A stretch of 64,000 bases of DNA from Elgaria multicarinata webbii (Eukaryota; Chordata; Lepidosauria; Squamata; Anguidae): positions 4,923,001 to 4,987,000 of the forward strand of contig NC_086182.1 in assembly GCF_023053635.1 (NCBI RefSeq). Direction: 5' to 3'. This document shows, one piece after another, positions 43,020 through 55,000 of this stretch. The notes under the pieces are model-generated. The model ran no database searches. It was not told the DNA's origin and saw nothing but the letters and a program-made list of their open reading frames with translations. The translations under genes were made by a program, and so were the position numbers. How positions within the stretch are numbered: the stretch's first letter is position 1; each line of letters opens with the position of its first letter.

Positions 43020-46000
43020 TATATAGCACCATCAATGTACATGGTGCTGTACAGATTATACACAGTAAATAGCAAGACCCTGCCGCATAGGCTTACAATC
43101 TAATAAAGTTGTAGTAAACAATAAGGAGGGAAAGAGAATGCAAACAGGCACAGGGAAGTGTAAACAGGCACCGGGTAGGGTGAAGCTAACAGTATAGAGT
43201 CAGAACAAACTCAGTATTTAAAAGCTATAGGGAAAAGAAAAGTTTTTAGCTGAGTTTTAAAAGCTGTGATTGAGTTGGTAGTTCTCAGGTGTTCTGGAAG
43301 AGCGTTCCAGGCGTAAGGGGCAGCAGAAGAAAAAGGACGAAGCCGAGTAAGGGAAGTGGAGGTCCTTGGGCAGGCGAGAAGCATGGCATCAGAGGAGCGG
43401 AGAGCACGAGCGGGGGAATAGTGTGAGATGAGAGAGGAGAGATAGGCAGGAGCTAGACCGTGAAAAGCTTTGAAGGTCAACAGGAGAAGTTTATATTGGA
43501 TTCTGGAGTGAATTGGGAGCCAATGAAGAGATTTCAGAAGTGGAGTGACATGGTCAGAGCGGTGGGCCAAGAAGATGATCTTAGCGGCAGAGTGGTGGAC
43601 AGAGACCAGCGGACTGATGTGAGACGAAGGAAGGCCAGAGAGAAGAAGGTTGCAGTAGTCCAACCGAGGGATAACCAGTGCGTGAACGAGAGTCTTGGCA
43701 GAAGAGACAGACATAAATGGGATCATATAATTCATAGGTTGGGGGAGGAGTGCTATTTGGATTTCCTGCTGCGGCAATCAAAGTGTTTTGGGTCCCTAGT
43801 AATACACATGGGGCACGATCCACTGGGAAATTCTCCTGCAGAGGCCTCAATGACATGGAGGAACGTGGCACACAAAACAGCATTGTGCTCTTGCACAGGA
43901 CCAACCAACACAGGAGAACTTCCCAGCGGGGTGCACCTGGCACATTTGCATCTCCTGGCCTCCGCGCCCCTGAAAAGCCTGCTGTGGCCACATTACTTTA
44001 CACCTCTCAGGGGCTCAGATTCATGGATTTTTTCCTTCTCTCTAGATTGAGGCCATCACAGCTGAGCACATACGTGACTTGGCCAAGATGCTGATGTATC
44101 AACTATGAACTGGGTCCTAACAATGCTGTATCTAAGAAGCTACCCCAAACAGCCCAGCAAAGCTTTCAAGCCCGTGGAGCACAGAGCTACAGCTGCTGCA
44201 GCCAAAGCTGCCTTCTGTAAATTTACACAGTGATCCAGGCAGCCAAGTCTGGCTGGTGGAAAGAGGGCAAAGGCGGGAGAGAACCGGACTGGGTCACGCA
44301 GGCAAAGATAAAATGGAAGCCGTGAGCCACACAAAGATTAAAACCAAGCACTGTAGGAGCTCTGGCTGGCACAGGACTTGAAAGGGCGCCTTCCTCCTCG
44401 GGAAAGTTCACAGCTCAGAAGCTAGGCCTTTCATTGCCCACTAATTGTCCATGTGGTTCTGTCACCTAGATTTCCTCCAACCTTGTGTCCAAATGGCAGG
44501 ACTACGGTGGGGGGGCGCATAGAGGGGAGGGCAGCATAGAGAGAGGGCATGACGCTTGGGGGCTTCAAAGGGTCGGAGAGAAAGACAAAGAGAGATCAGT
44601 AATGGAGCCCCCAGGCTGCTCCTAACATTTAGGAAATAGCAAAGCACTGAACTACGCAACTATCCTTTGTTAAAAGGTCATCTGCAAAGGGAGAAAACAA
44701 AGCCAGATGTGGCTTTTTTGGTTGTTCTTTCTAGCAGATCCAAAAGGGAATCTTCACATGTTTTTCTTCCACTGCTTGTTTCTACCATGCAGCAACATTC
44801 AGCTTTTTAAGCACGCTTATTTTTATTTATTTTTCAGGCGTGCCGTGGAGTGGAAGCATGAACATCTAAGCAGCCCTGCTGGAATAGACAAAGAACTCTG
44901 TTTGCAACAGCAGAGGAACTCCTTTGCGAGCAGCAAGGCGTCCATCTCGGCTGTGTCGACCTCTCTGGGGACCGAGCCACTGTGCTAAACAACTTGACCC
45001 CGTGGTGACGTTCTCATCCATTTGGAGTTGCACTGGTTCCAAGGCTCCAGCCCCGGGCAGGGAAAATGGATAGCCAGACATTGTGAGGTGGCTTAATCCT
45101 ACTTTGGATCATCCCATTACCAAAGGAGTCAAAGATTGCCCCAGCTCCCATAATCATTCCCCGCAGCTCCGCCCCCATTCAGGCAAGCACAGCATCTTTT
45201 CCACTCCTCTCACTCCTCCTCCGGCAGCACAAACAGCCTCCACAAATGCAGGCATCCTCCTTATTTATTTATACATTGATTTATTGCATTTCTATAGCCA
45301 AAGCTCTCTGGGCGGTTCTTCCATGCCAAGGAGCACCTCCACAAGAGCAAGGGTTCACTCTCCTCATTGTTCCAGGACCAGATCGCATTTTAGGGGAAGA
45401 GCAAGGAGCCGGCCAGACTGCCTCTGCCACACACGCTCCACTCCAAAGGCAACGTTGGGGACCTCATTCTCATTCCTTTGCCACATAAAGTGCATTTATT
45501 TATTCTTTCATTATCTGTTACAATTATATACCGCCCCATAGCCGAAGCTCTCTGGGTGGTAAGTTAAAGACCGTAAACGTTAAAAATATACAAAATTTAA
45601 AACCATCAAAAACATAAAGAACAGCAGCATAAAAACAACAGTATCCATTTAAAAACAACTTCTCTTAAGAGGGAGTGAACTCATCATGCCAAAAAACCCA
45701 CAACCCCATATAAAAGCCTTGCTAGACTACCCCTACAAAGTCTAAGGGGTTGCCATCCTCACTCTTCTCCTCTGAGTTAGTCATCAAATCATCAGCTTTT
45801 CTGACAAGCAGTGGGGTCTGAGGGGTCAGGGGATGGGGGCAGGCCCACTGCAAGACAACCCTTTTTTTCCTGTGAATTACCAAGAACATAAGAACATCAG
45901 AAGAGCCCTGAGGCTGCATCAGAGCAAGGGTCCACCTAGTCCAGCACTCTGTTCACAGTGGCCAACCAGCTGTCAGCCAGGGACCTACAAAGCAGGACTT

Positions 46001-49000
46001 GGTGCAACAGCACCCTCCCACCCATGCTCCCCAGCAACTGGTGCACACAGGCCTTGGATACTAGAAATAGCGCATACCCATCAGTTACCTAGGGAGGTTG
46101 TGGGCTCTCCCACACTAGAGGCCTTCAAGTGGCAGCTGGACAACCATCTGTCAGGGATGCTTTAGAATGGATTCCTGCATTGAGCAGGGGGTTGGACTCG
46201 ATGGCCTTGTAGGCCCCTTCCAACTCTGCTATTCTATGATTCTATGATCAGGGCTAATAGCCATTGATAACCTTCTCCTCCAGGAATTCATCCAACCCCC
46301 TTTTAAAGCCATCCAGATTGGTGGCCGTCACTACATCTTGTGGTAGTGAGTTCCATAATTTAACTATGCGCTGTGTGAAGAAGTCCTTTCTTTTATTATC
46401 ATTATCATTATTATTTATTTATATAGCACCATCAGTGTACATGGTGCTGTACAGAGTAAAACAATAAAATAGCAAAACCCTGCCGCAGAGGCTTACATTC
46501 TAATAAAATCTGCCCTGAATCTACCACCAATCATGGGATGACCCCATTGGCTTCTAGTATTATGAGAGGGAGACAAATGTCTCCCTATCTACATCTTCCA
46601 TACCATGCATAACTTTGTCTCCCTTTAGCCTCCTTTTCCCCCAAACTTCTAAACCATTAGAGGTATTTTAAAATATGGTTTAAGTATTCTGCCGCTGGGA
46701 CCCAGAGACTGCCTTGGTGCCATCTAAATCCTCCAAAACAGTGGGACAGACATCGCATTTCCTTTGCCCAGTCTAAGGAACATTTTTCCCATCCCCAGAG
46801 TAACGCGGCCAAGAGAAAAGAATGGACTGAGCTTTCATGGAAGAAGTTCATAACCTCCGCTTTCAAGAGATCCTGTTCCTTGCCTGCAGATATGTTATTT
46901 GACTTAAAAGATTCCTGAAGTAGATGCCACGGTCACCACCCGCACACCCAAGGCCATTCTGCTCATAGATTTGAAGGAAATGCCAACCAGTCAGAATAAC
47001 TAGAGATTATTGCCTTTCCCTGAGAATTTGAACCTTTGGCATTAGGGTCTGCTCCGAGTCCTCAGTGTTTACAAGAGCTTCTTTCATACGGCACATGGAA
47101 TTGGCCTCATTTCCTGATGTGCTTAATAAGCCTGCAATCCTATATGCACTTACCTGGGAGTATGTCTCATTCAACTGAGTGACCTGGTTTGCACAATCAT
47201 TGCAGCCCACCATGGCTTAAATAAGTCACAGTGGGCCCCGGCACCCACTGGTGCCATTTTGCCTATTCATGCCCTGGCCACAGCTTGTCAGGTTGTCTGA
47301 ACCCAGGCAGCATGGGTTGTTTGAGGGGTGTACAATACTCAAATAACCCATGGGCTGTTGTAGGCTCTCCCTAAGTAGATATGCAAAGCCTTGCACTGGA
47401 AGTCAGTTAAAGATGGTTTCAGGAAGCGTTACTTAACCATGGTCTTCATGTTTATCTCTTGAATACCACACTTCCCTGGGGGAAAAGGTTTCTGTAGCAA
47501 CTCTTTCCTGCTGGCTGACAGTGTATCATCCTCACTTACCCTTCCTTTAGTTCACAGGTACCAGATGGCATACTGGCACAACAGTTAAAGGGACAGCAGC
47601 CTTCGCAGCTTTCTGGGAAAGAGTCCCCCTTGAGGAAATTGGCAGAGCTGCCATGTAATCTTCATATCTTCATGTGGCGCTACAAAATCAGTCCCCACGG
47701 CATGGCTGAGGCAGCCTTTGGTCACTGATCAAGCACTCGGCTGGGATTACTGCTGGGGGATTTGGGCATGCCTGTGAGTTTTGCATGAAACCAAAGAGAA
47801 ACCAAAGTTCTTACCTGGTGAACTTTGGTTCTTCTTGTGGCTAGGACAATATGCCACCCTTCCTGGCTCAATTCGTAGCTTCACAGTTACTAGGTCCCAT
47901 GTGCACAATGCTTTCATGTTTGGCGGTTGGATCTTGTTCTCCTTGCCCTGTTATGGAGCGTTTGGCTCAAGCAGTAGCTATTTAACCACTTTGTTCTTGT
48001 GGGGCTTTTTGCAGTTATTTCTTCTTGCATTGTTGTTTAGCTATCTAAGAGACTAGCAAGTAGTTCCCACCTTATAGGGTTGAATGTCTTTCAGCCTGTC
48101 CTTCTGTCCAGAAGAACAACATTAGTTCACCAGGTAAAAACTTCCATTTTCACATGTATTCCATTATGCCTCCATAGGATCACATGGTCCCTGAAATGAA
48201 TAGGAAGGTAGGAAAACTATGTCTTCATCCCACTGAAAGGCAAGACCACTATGCTCCTATGCAAAGCTTGGATCCAAGGGGAAAATCCTACCAACTGATC
48301 AAAGTCAAGAGTCAACAAAGAAACACGTGTTCTCTCCACTGGAAATTCTACATTGCAAACAAGGGGATGAATATTGCAGGGCAGAATGCTACAATCTCAG
48401 AACACACACAGGACAATTACTGAGGGCCAGGACTGCCTTTGCTGATGAAGAAATGGACTGCAATGGGCCAGTTTCCACATTTGCCTCAGGAAAAAAAAGG
48501 GGTGGGGGAAAGAGTGCCTCAGCAAGACAGACTTTTCCCAAGCAAAATTATCTTCTTTCCAGATCATAAAAAGAGAGAGAAAGACAACACGCCTGTGAGC
48601 CATTAGCAGAAAGTCACGTAGCCTGTGCATTATCGTAGACAGAGCAGTTCAGGTATTATACTAAAATAACTGATAATTGGAAAGTTACATCCACACTCGG
48701 GGAGAACAGCAATAAACTAAAAAAACCCGCACCTTGACATGTGAGCTGCATCTTTTATATAACTGGGAGTTGTGACTGCAGCTTTGAGCAACCTGGTGCG
48801 ATTTTTTCCATGGCAAAAGATTTCAGCTACTCAACTTGCGGACAGAAGGGCATTCCCCACTGGGCAGGAAGGGGCATAAATATGCTCACTGCAGCCAGTA
48901 AACCTCTTCATTCTGTTGAATATATGGCAAGCCCCTTCCTCACGAGCTGGGGACCACCTTTGTGGCCATGCTGCTGCATTTCAGAGGAGTTCTAAGTGCC

Positions 49001-52000
49001 TCCAAAGCGCAACACAGTACAGGCGAACCCTCAGCCTCCTCCTGAGGTTAGAGCTGGGCAGTGGGATTGTCCGACATTACACAGCGCTTTTGACACGCTC
49101 AAAACATTTCTGAAACTCAGTGTGGCATCAGAGAGAAGGCCAGCAACTCAGGGCTGGAGCAGGGGTGTGGCACCCACCCAAATTTTAGCTGTCTACCAAG
49201 ACCAGCCTAAATCTGTAGACAGCTGGCAGTCAGGAAGAGTCACTTCGTTAAAAACAATGTCTTTTATTTTGCTTAAAATGTCTTTCCAAACCCTGCTCTG
49301 TAGCTCTGAATCTGGGACCCTCAACTGCTGCCACTTAATGCTCAGCAACAAAGCCATGCTGGCAGTTATTGTTGATTCTCAACTATCCTGACGTGGGAAC
49401 TAATGGCTTGCATGGGGGCGTCTGTCTGCAGGGAAGTCTGTGGCCCTGACAAAGAAACGGCATACTTCTCCTCGCCTCTGCGATGCAGACGGGGACACAG
49501 ATGGCGAATCAGGCAAATAAGCAGCACATACAGGCAGCCACCTGCGCCAGGAACACAGCATAAAGGCACTGACGATAGTGCACCAGGGCTGGGTTAAACA
49601 GAGTGCCTTCCGCTTCCTCCTCGTTCCCTGGGAATTGCAATAACCAAACAAGCAGTGACCTGAGGTTTTAGAGCTGTCAGCTCAGTCCTCACCTGGAAAA
49701 CGCACTTATTTAACCAAATGTCTCCAGCAACAGACCTGGAAACTTCACCAAAGCCTTGGACATTGCTTCCCAAACTTCTGACCGCCAAAGCACTTTTTTT
49801 CTGAGTTGAAACTGACGACATACTTCACTCTTACGCCCTGGTTTTATTTTTGCATTTTATTAGCTTATATTCATGTCCCATTCTTCTTCCAATGAGCTGA
49901 GGACAGCCTTCATAGAATCATAGAATAGCAGAGTTGGAAGGGGCCCACAAGGCCATCGAGTCCAACCCCCTGCTCAATGCAGGAATCCACCCTAAAGCAT
50001 CCCTGACAGATGGCTGTCCAGCTGCCTCCTGAATGCCTCTAGTGTGGGAGAGGCCACAACCTCCCTAGGTAACCTTCATGCCTGGTCTTCCCTCTTTTGT
50101 TGTTTTTACACTGCTTATGTTTTTAATGGTTTTAAATTTTGTATACTTTTTTTAATGTTCACTGTTTTTAATTTTTGTAAACCGCCCAGAGAGCTTCGGC
50201 TATGGGGCGGTATATAAATGTAATAAATCAAATCAAATCAAATCAATCTTTTATCCTTACAACAACCCTGTGAGGTAGATTAGACGAGGCTGAGATAGAG
50301 TGGCTGGCCAAAGGTCCCTCACGTGAGCTTCATGGCTGGACCTTGGTCTCTCCAGTCCTAGTCCAAATGTTTAACCCATTACATCAGCCTTCCCCAGCCT
50401 GGTGCCCTCCAGATGTGGCCAATGGTAATGCTGTCTGTCTGTCAATACTGGGAGCTTAGTTTGACACAGCTGAGGGCCTCACCAGGTGCGTGAAGGCTGC
50501 ACTACATCATCTTGGCTCTACAATGTGTAAGAGTAATCTGGACGGAGATAGCCTAGCTACAGCGATCCATGCTCTGATAACCTCTCGTTTGGATTACTGC
50601 AATGCGTTATACATGGGGCTGCCTTTGAAAACGGTCCGGAAGCTTCAGCTGGTACAAAACAGGGCAGCCCGTTTACTAACAGGGACTGGCCGGCGAGATC
50701 ACATTACGCCAGTCCTTTTACAACTCCATTGGCTGCCAGTCCAGGTCCGGGCCCGATTCAAAGTGCTAGTATTGGCATTCAAAGCCCTAAACGGCTTGGG
50801 GCCAGGTTATTTGAACGAACGCCTCCTCCCATATGTACCTGCCCGGACCTTAAGATTATCTCTCCGTGAGCCCCTGCCAAAGGAAGTGAGGCAGGTGGCT
50901 ACTAGGAGGACTTTCTCCGCTGTGGCACCCCGGCTGTGGAATGAGCTCCCCAGAGAGGTCTGCCTGGCGCCTACCCTGTACTCTTTTCGTCGCCAGCTGA
51001 AGACCTTTTTATTCTCTCAGTATTTTAACACTTAATTTTAACTTAAATTTAAATTTTACTGTTGTAACTCTGTATTTTAATCTTATATCAATTTTGCTGC
51101 ATGGTTTTATCCTGGTTGTGATTTTGATACTGTATTTTGTATTTGTGCTTTTAACCTATTGGTTGTTTTATTATGGTTTTAATTTTTGTGAACCGCCCAG
51201 AGAGCTTCGGCTATTGGGCGGTATAAAAAGGTAATAAATAAAATAAAATAAAATAAAATAAATTTCGCATCCTTGTGGGGACAGCACAGCCCACCTGTTT
51301 CAAGATGAGTTACTGAACTTCCAAATGGAAAGGAGGCGAGCTCAATGGCTCAAAGGGCTGCCCCTTCTTGGGAGGGGGCGTTGTTCTGCTGCATCTTTTC
51401 AGCATGAGTTATCAATCACAATTCAATCACATCTGATACAACATCCTGCCCCTGGAAGGAGCAGAACCAATAGTCGCACAGCAAGCCATCTCCTCTTGGG
51501 ATGGTCGCCTCGGACTCACGAGATCCTTTCGTTCTTTCATGGGTTTATTTCTCAGTGGCACGCTAGCTATGCTCTTCTCTCCTAGGAATTAAACAGGCAA
51601 AGCATCCACTTCCACCCCTCCAACAGATAAGCAATCAGCCCAGACGAAAGGGGTCCCTACCGCTCAGAGAATGCAGGCTCAAACTGTCCACCAAGGTTTG
51701 TTGTTCGATGCTCAGCGCTACGATACCTTGGGAGCCTGACGACCAGCATTCCAATTTCTCACAATCCAGCATGCTGGGGCTAGTGAAGAAGACAGAGGGG
51801 TGATCATGAAAACAGTTTTGAAACCAGAACTGCAAGCCCCACCCACCCACCCCCAAAATCCACTGGTGTTGTTGGACTTTTATTTATTTTGTTATGTTTA
51901 TCCGACCCTTCCTCCAAAGGAGCTGAGAGGCATATGTAAAGCTCAGAGAGGTGCGCACACTTTGTCATCACAACACCCTTTTGAGGTGGGTTAACCTGCA

Positions 52001-55000
52001 AGATGGGTTTTACCTACAAGGCTGTCATTTTTGCCATGGAGCACTGCTTGTGGTCCTGTTTAGAGATGCCTGCAGTTACAGCAGGTAGAGGAGCTTTCCT
52101 GTGTTCCGAGGTTTGCCCCAAACTGCTGCAGGGCTAAGGGGAAAAGCTATCCTTGCTATCAGATGACGCCATAATGACATTAAAGAAGTAAGTCTGCCAT
52201 CTGCACCAACCTTCCCCAACCTGTCTGGGGGATTTTGGGAGTCGTAGTCCAACACATCTGGAAGACACCAGGTTGGGGAAGGCTGATCTACACAATAGCA
52301 TTTAGGGAATAGTTGACATCAGACCACCGTCAAATAATGTGGACAAATGGCAACGCATGACTGGCCAACTGATATGTCAAACCTAATTATAATCGAGATT
52401 AAAGGCCCGTGACCTTGGCTGGCCACAGGATGATATAAAGCCAGAAGTTTTTAATCTTGCTTGCTAAAAGCTTTACAGGATGCTGAAGCTGGAGTTTCTG
52501 ACAAGTACACAAGGTCTGTTGTCGGCTGTAATCAAAGTTTACTTCAGCTGGGGATACTGATGCTAAAGAGATGCTATTATAGCTGCTCTTGCAGAAGCTG
52601 TTGTTATGAAGAAATCCAAAGCTTTCCTGAGGTCATGCGGTGATCAAAGGCATATTTGTGAAGAGACAATATGAAACTATACCATTCCTGTAGAATTATT
52701 CTTAGTTAAAGAGTTCAGGACACTTTTATGACATTCTTGCAATAATATGTAAAGACTCATGTCAGCAGAAAGGCTTCTTGCTCAAAAACAAGCTTATTAT
52801 TTCCAAATTTCGCTCTTTTGAATTTACTGTTTGTTTCCAGCAAGCTCATGTATGTAGTTTCAACATGTGGCCTAGAAGCTGATTTGTACTTGTAGTACAA
52901 ACTTATTTGTACCGTCTCACTGTGTCTCCCTTCCATAAGGAGGGAACTCCATGACTGCAAAATGAGTACAGGTTCCCCACTTTCTTTCCACACACCCCGC
53001 CACCACCACCACACACAAACATGATTATCACTGTGGAACAGATTATCAGGACAGATTAGATGTAAACATCTGGAACAATTTATTCTCCCAAATGAGAATT
53101 TATTCGAACAGCTGTAGGAACATTTGATAGTGACGTTTTGCAATAGAGGAGCAGACGAGATGTCGATGGGCCCAAAGGGAGGAAGGGTCTGATGAGTTTT
53201 TAGTGTCTCTCAAGTTGGAGCTTCAAGCAACTTCTTGGGAGGTTTTCTTCGCATCTCTTGCTTGCTAGCTCATTCCCTTGTAATACAGTTCCTCTTTCTA
53301 CCCCAAACAAGAAAGACCAGTATCTTTGCTCTAGGGGGCTATTTTATTCTCCTGCCCATGTATTTTGCTACATGATCCCAGATGTTTTCAAGTAATCCAT
53401 TTACATATTAAAGTCACCTTCACCTAGCAGCAAGGGCCTCTCAATTGTGGGGCACATGTGCAGATACAGCTGGCAGGTCACACACTAAACTTCAATGGAG
53501 ATGCATGCTCAGATACATGGAAAGAGATTGCTGGATCTCTCTGACACCACCTTCCCTTCTGAAAACAATTTCGGTTTCCTTACAAGTGACACTGTGGGTC
53601 AGGATTTTGCCATAGCTTGATTACAATGTCTTCGTGGGCACACTTACCATTTGCCAAGTACTTCCGGCAAGAGGAGTTCCTCCAGACACTTTTTGGAGCA
53701 GCTTTGTCTGAAGAAGTTGTTTGTTATGTACTCCTAGGAAGAAAAGAACATAAACTGGTTGAAATGTTTCCCATTCCTCTAGAATGCACCCTACAATCAA
53801 CCTCCACTGCCCCTTGTGGGGTCCATGGCACTTTTTATTTTTAAAATCAAGTTAAAAAGGTGGGAAACATCATGGTTTGCTGCTGAAAATCAATGGCAAA
53901 CCACTACAGAGGCGCAGAATGAACGAATTCCAGAAAACAAGCTACCTTTGTCCATTCTAAGCTTCATTAACAGCCAAATTTCCGGGGCAATCTGTGACTC
54001 CCCACCCAACCCCCTAACTTTTTTGTCTTCAGCTGGGTGGCAACAGGAGCAAGAGGCCCAGCAGTGAGAGGGAAGGATTGGTCCTGGACTTCATGACGTT
54101 GCCCACTCCTGCTCTAGAGAGAAGGGAGGGTTTGCCTTTATCCAACTAACCCCTTTTCTATCCCCACAATTCTGGGACTGAAAGCCTCAGGCCTGCCCAC
54201 AGTACCTGCAAAGAGAAGGGCTGAGCAAAATCAACACGGACGCAGCTCGATCCTCGCCATGCAGCTCGGCAGAGGGTCCAGAGGAACGCCCAGGGACCAG
54301 TGGCCTGGCTTCGGCTCTAACAAAAGAGGACCAGCATTAGAGATGTTGATTGCTACTGGGAGTGGTTTGCTTTGCCTTGAATTATTATTATTAATAATAA
54401 TAATAATAATAATTTATAAAGCGCCATCAATTTTCATGACACTGTACAGAATAAAACAAAACAAGATGATCTGCCATATGGCTTACAATCTAAAATCACC
54501 GTAACAGACAGGGGAGGGAGGGGAAAAACCAGTAGGGGTAGGGGATATTAAAACGAAATATAGACTAGTATGACCACGCTACGGTTAAAAAGCTTTCGAG
54601 AAAAGAAATGTTTTCAAGCGAGATTTAAAAACAAAAATTGACGTCGTGGTCCGCAAATGCACTGGAAGAGAATTCCAGGCCTAGGGGGCAGCGAGCGAGA
54701 ACGGGCGAAGACGAGCGAGAGATGTGGAAACTCTTGGGCAGGTAAGAGACACGGTGTTATTGGAGCGGAGGGCGCGAGCAGGGCGATGAAGTGAAATAAG
54801 GGACGAAAGGTAGGGAGGAGCCAGATCATGACAGGCTTTAAAAGTAAGAAGAAGAAGCTTGTATTGGATTCTATAAGAGATAGGGAGCCAGTAGTGGGGT
54901 GACATGATCAAAACGACGAGCCAAGAAAATAATCCTAGCCGCCGAATGATGAATGGAGACCAGTGGAGGCAAATGAGAAGAAGGAAGACCGGTCAACAAA

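Larger units (their letters stand above)
45882..46655 (-). mobile_element. CR1-like LINE fragment, antisense, hosting two insertions
   Basis: Outer words AAGAACATAAGAACATCAGA, CACCTAGTCCAGCACTCTGT, then after the insertions CAGATTGGTGGCCGTCACTA, AACTATGCGCTGTGTGAAGA and CCACCAATCATGGGATGACC. The order matches 42496-42785 and the usual antisense LINE 3' region. Interrupted at 46085-46246 and about 46388-46505. Confidence 0.7.
41365..51660 (-). other. GPAT2: GPAT2 large intron (10.3 kb)
   Basis: The largest intron in the window, filled with LINE fragments listed separately. Between them, about 41400-42490, 43780-45240, 46660-47190 and 47430-49850 show no recognisable gene or repeat. Many short open frames there have no family. 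Confidence 0.6.

Noticed and set aside
42957-43020. CRISPR-like array
   Set aside because: It is a simple ATT microsatellite without spacers at the 3' end of an L2 copy.
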